Assembly (NCBI GenBank): GCA_016199025.1
Contig: JACQHM010000060.1
Coordinates: forward strand, 1-15,665
DNA from: Candidatus Methylomirabilota bacterium
GTDB taxonomy: Bacteria > Methylomirabilota > Methylomirabilia > Methylomirabilales > JACQHM01
DNA: 15,665 nucleotides
Direction: 5' to 3'
In this document: in pieces, positions 14,832 to 15,665 of the stretch
How positions within the stretch are numbered: the first letter of the stretch is position 1
How the letters are laid out: every line of letters starts with the position of its first letter
The notes under the pieces: model-generated
What the model was told of the DNA's origin: nothing
Databases searched by the model: none
Seen by the model: the letters and a program-made list of their open reading frames with translations, nothing else
Made by a program: the position numbers and the translations under genes

Positions 14832-15665
14832 TCAGCTTCCCTGGTAACTTCTCTCCAAAGGTGGGATGGCGAACTCTAGGCCAAGGGCTTTGAGCTTCGC
14901 TTCCGTCGGGATGCCATCTTTTGACCAGCCTCTCAGGGTGTAATACTCGTCCAGCATCCGATCCAGTTCCTCAGGCGGGCAGGAGGCCCCTTGGGAGGGG
15001 CCCTCGGGGATCGGCTCGTGCATCACCCTCCAGGGGAGGGTGTCGTCCTTCCGCCTGACCCCTTCCCTTACGTTGAAGCTGCGTTCCAGGTTCACGATCC
15101 GCTCGCCGAGCGTCTCAACCTCTTCGGCTGAGAGGTCCCACCCTGTCACGGCCGAGAGCATCCTGGCGTAGGTCTCGTTCAGGAGCATCCCGAAGCCACG
15201 CTCGGCGGTGAAGCGGCAGAGGACCAGGGAGTCGCCGACCGCCGTGAAGTGTTGGCTCCTCATCGCGTAGCGGGGCTTCCCCTCCGGGCTTTGACGATCG
15301 AAGCCTTGGCCGTACTGCATGGTCGGTCGGGTGTCGTGATGGCTCCCCCCCCGGGTCCCTGTGGCGTAACCGATGCTCATCCCCTTCAAGGCCCGGGCCG
15401 AGTGGGCCGGGAGCTCCAGGTCCTTCACACAATGGAGGAGTTTCTTGGCTTCTTCGCCAAGCTTCTCGGCGAGGCGGACGGAGCCCTCAGCCAGAAGATC
15501 TCCAAACCCCTCCCGGAAGGCGGTCATCTGGACGAGCTTGACAATCGTCCGGTGGTCCCCCCAGCGTAAGGGGAAGCCGATCTCCTTTTGAGAGAGGAGC
15601 CCCCGTTCAAAGCCTTCGAAGACGAGGGCCAATGTCACCCCCAGGCTGATCGTGTCCATCCCCAG
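14832..15665 (-). CDS. Second aldehyde:ferredoxin oxidoreductase, C-terminal part only
   Basis: The frame enters at the right edge (the first visible codons read Leu-Gly) and gives 277 residues before the stop. LGMDTISLGVTLALVFEGFE matches the LDTISTG region of AORs, so roughly the first 340 residues, including the CxxCxxxC cluster motif, lie outside. FGDLLAEGSVRLAEKLG, KGMSIGYATGTRGGSHHDTRP and the cysteine in GDSLVLCRF (the expected fourth cluster ligand) follow, then TGWDLSAEEVETLGERIVNLERSFNVREG and a typical end. It is clearly divergent from the AOR at 11762-13645, for example with GGSHHDT in place of TGADHME, so it is a paralogue with probably different substrate use rather than a recent copy. 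The internal Met at 15659 is not the start. Confidence 0.92.
   Translation of the reverse strand: MGMDTISLGVTLALVFEGFERGLLSQKEIGFPLRWGDHRTIVKLVQMTAFREGFGDLLAEGSVRLAEKLGEEAKKLLHCVKDLELPAHSARALKGMSIGYATGTRGGSHHDTRPTMQYGQGFDRQSPEGKPRYAMRSQHFTAVGDSLVLCRFTAERGFGMLLNETYARMLSAVTGWDLSAEEVETLGERIVNLERSFNVREGVRRKDDTLPWRVMHEPIPEGPSQGASCPPEELDRMLDEYYTLRGWSKDGIPTEAKLKALGLEFAIPPLERSYQGS

Overview
The window appears to be a bacterial chromosome segment of moderately high GC with nearly all genes on the minus strand. Tungsten/molybdenum aldehyde ferredoxin oxidoreductases (AOR), an archaeal-type family B DNA polymerase, a DUF1802 protein and a REPIN-like palindrome together suggest an uncultured environmental lineage such as Methylomirabilota (NC10), Rokubacteria or a relative. 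That placement is an inference from gene content; no rRNA or other marker gene is present.

Left third (1-6267, minus strand): a compact run of a family B polymerase, an AAA/STAND-like P-loop ATPase 8 bp downstream, and a NACHT NTPase with C-terminal HEAT repeats that overlaps the ATPase gene by 22 bp and runs off the left edge. The NACHT gene has an intact reading frame over at least 919 codons. A two-ATPase signalling pair with an unassigned N-terminal domain and a repeat-type sensor end resembles bacterial anti-phage conflict systems. Its tight linkage to a replicative-type polymerase is the most interesting feature of the window.

Middle (6482-10143): a secreted alkaline-phosphatase-superfamily phosphodiesterase fused to a BNR/sialidase-like region (minus); a 463-bp non-coding interval with two divergent sigma70-type promoters, one with a perfect palindrome filling its spacer, and a REPIN-like element nested in further inverted repeats; a DUF1802 gene (plus); a PNPOx-like flavin split-barrel gene (minus), convergent with it and sharing a CTAG; and a small NifU-N-like gene (plus).

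Right third (10136-15665, minus): AOR, an SRPBCC protein and RibBA form a likely operon with a recognisable promoter upstream of the AOR. The RibBA GTP-cyclohydrolase-II half keeps its zinc cysteines but has lost GTP-binding motifs, so it may be a RibBX-like enzyme that supplies only the RibB step. Upstream lie a Rieske ferredoxin, a possible 26-residue membrane peptide, a cold-shock-domain protein with an acidic helical tail, and the C-terminal part of a second AOR cut by the right edge. AOR, Rieske and flavin genes together point to low-potential electron transfer. No rRNA, tRNA, CRISPR array, IS element or transposase was seen.
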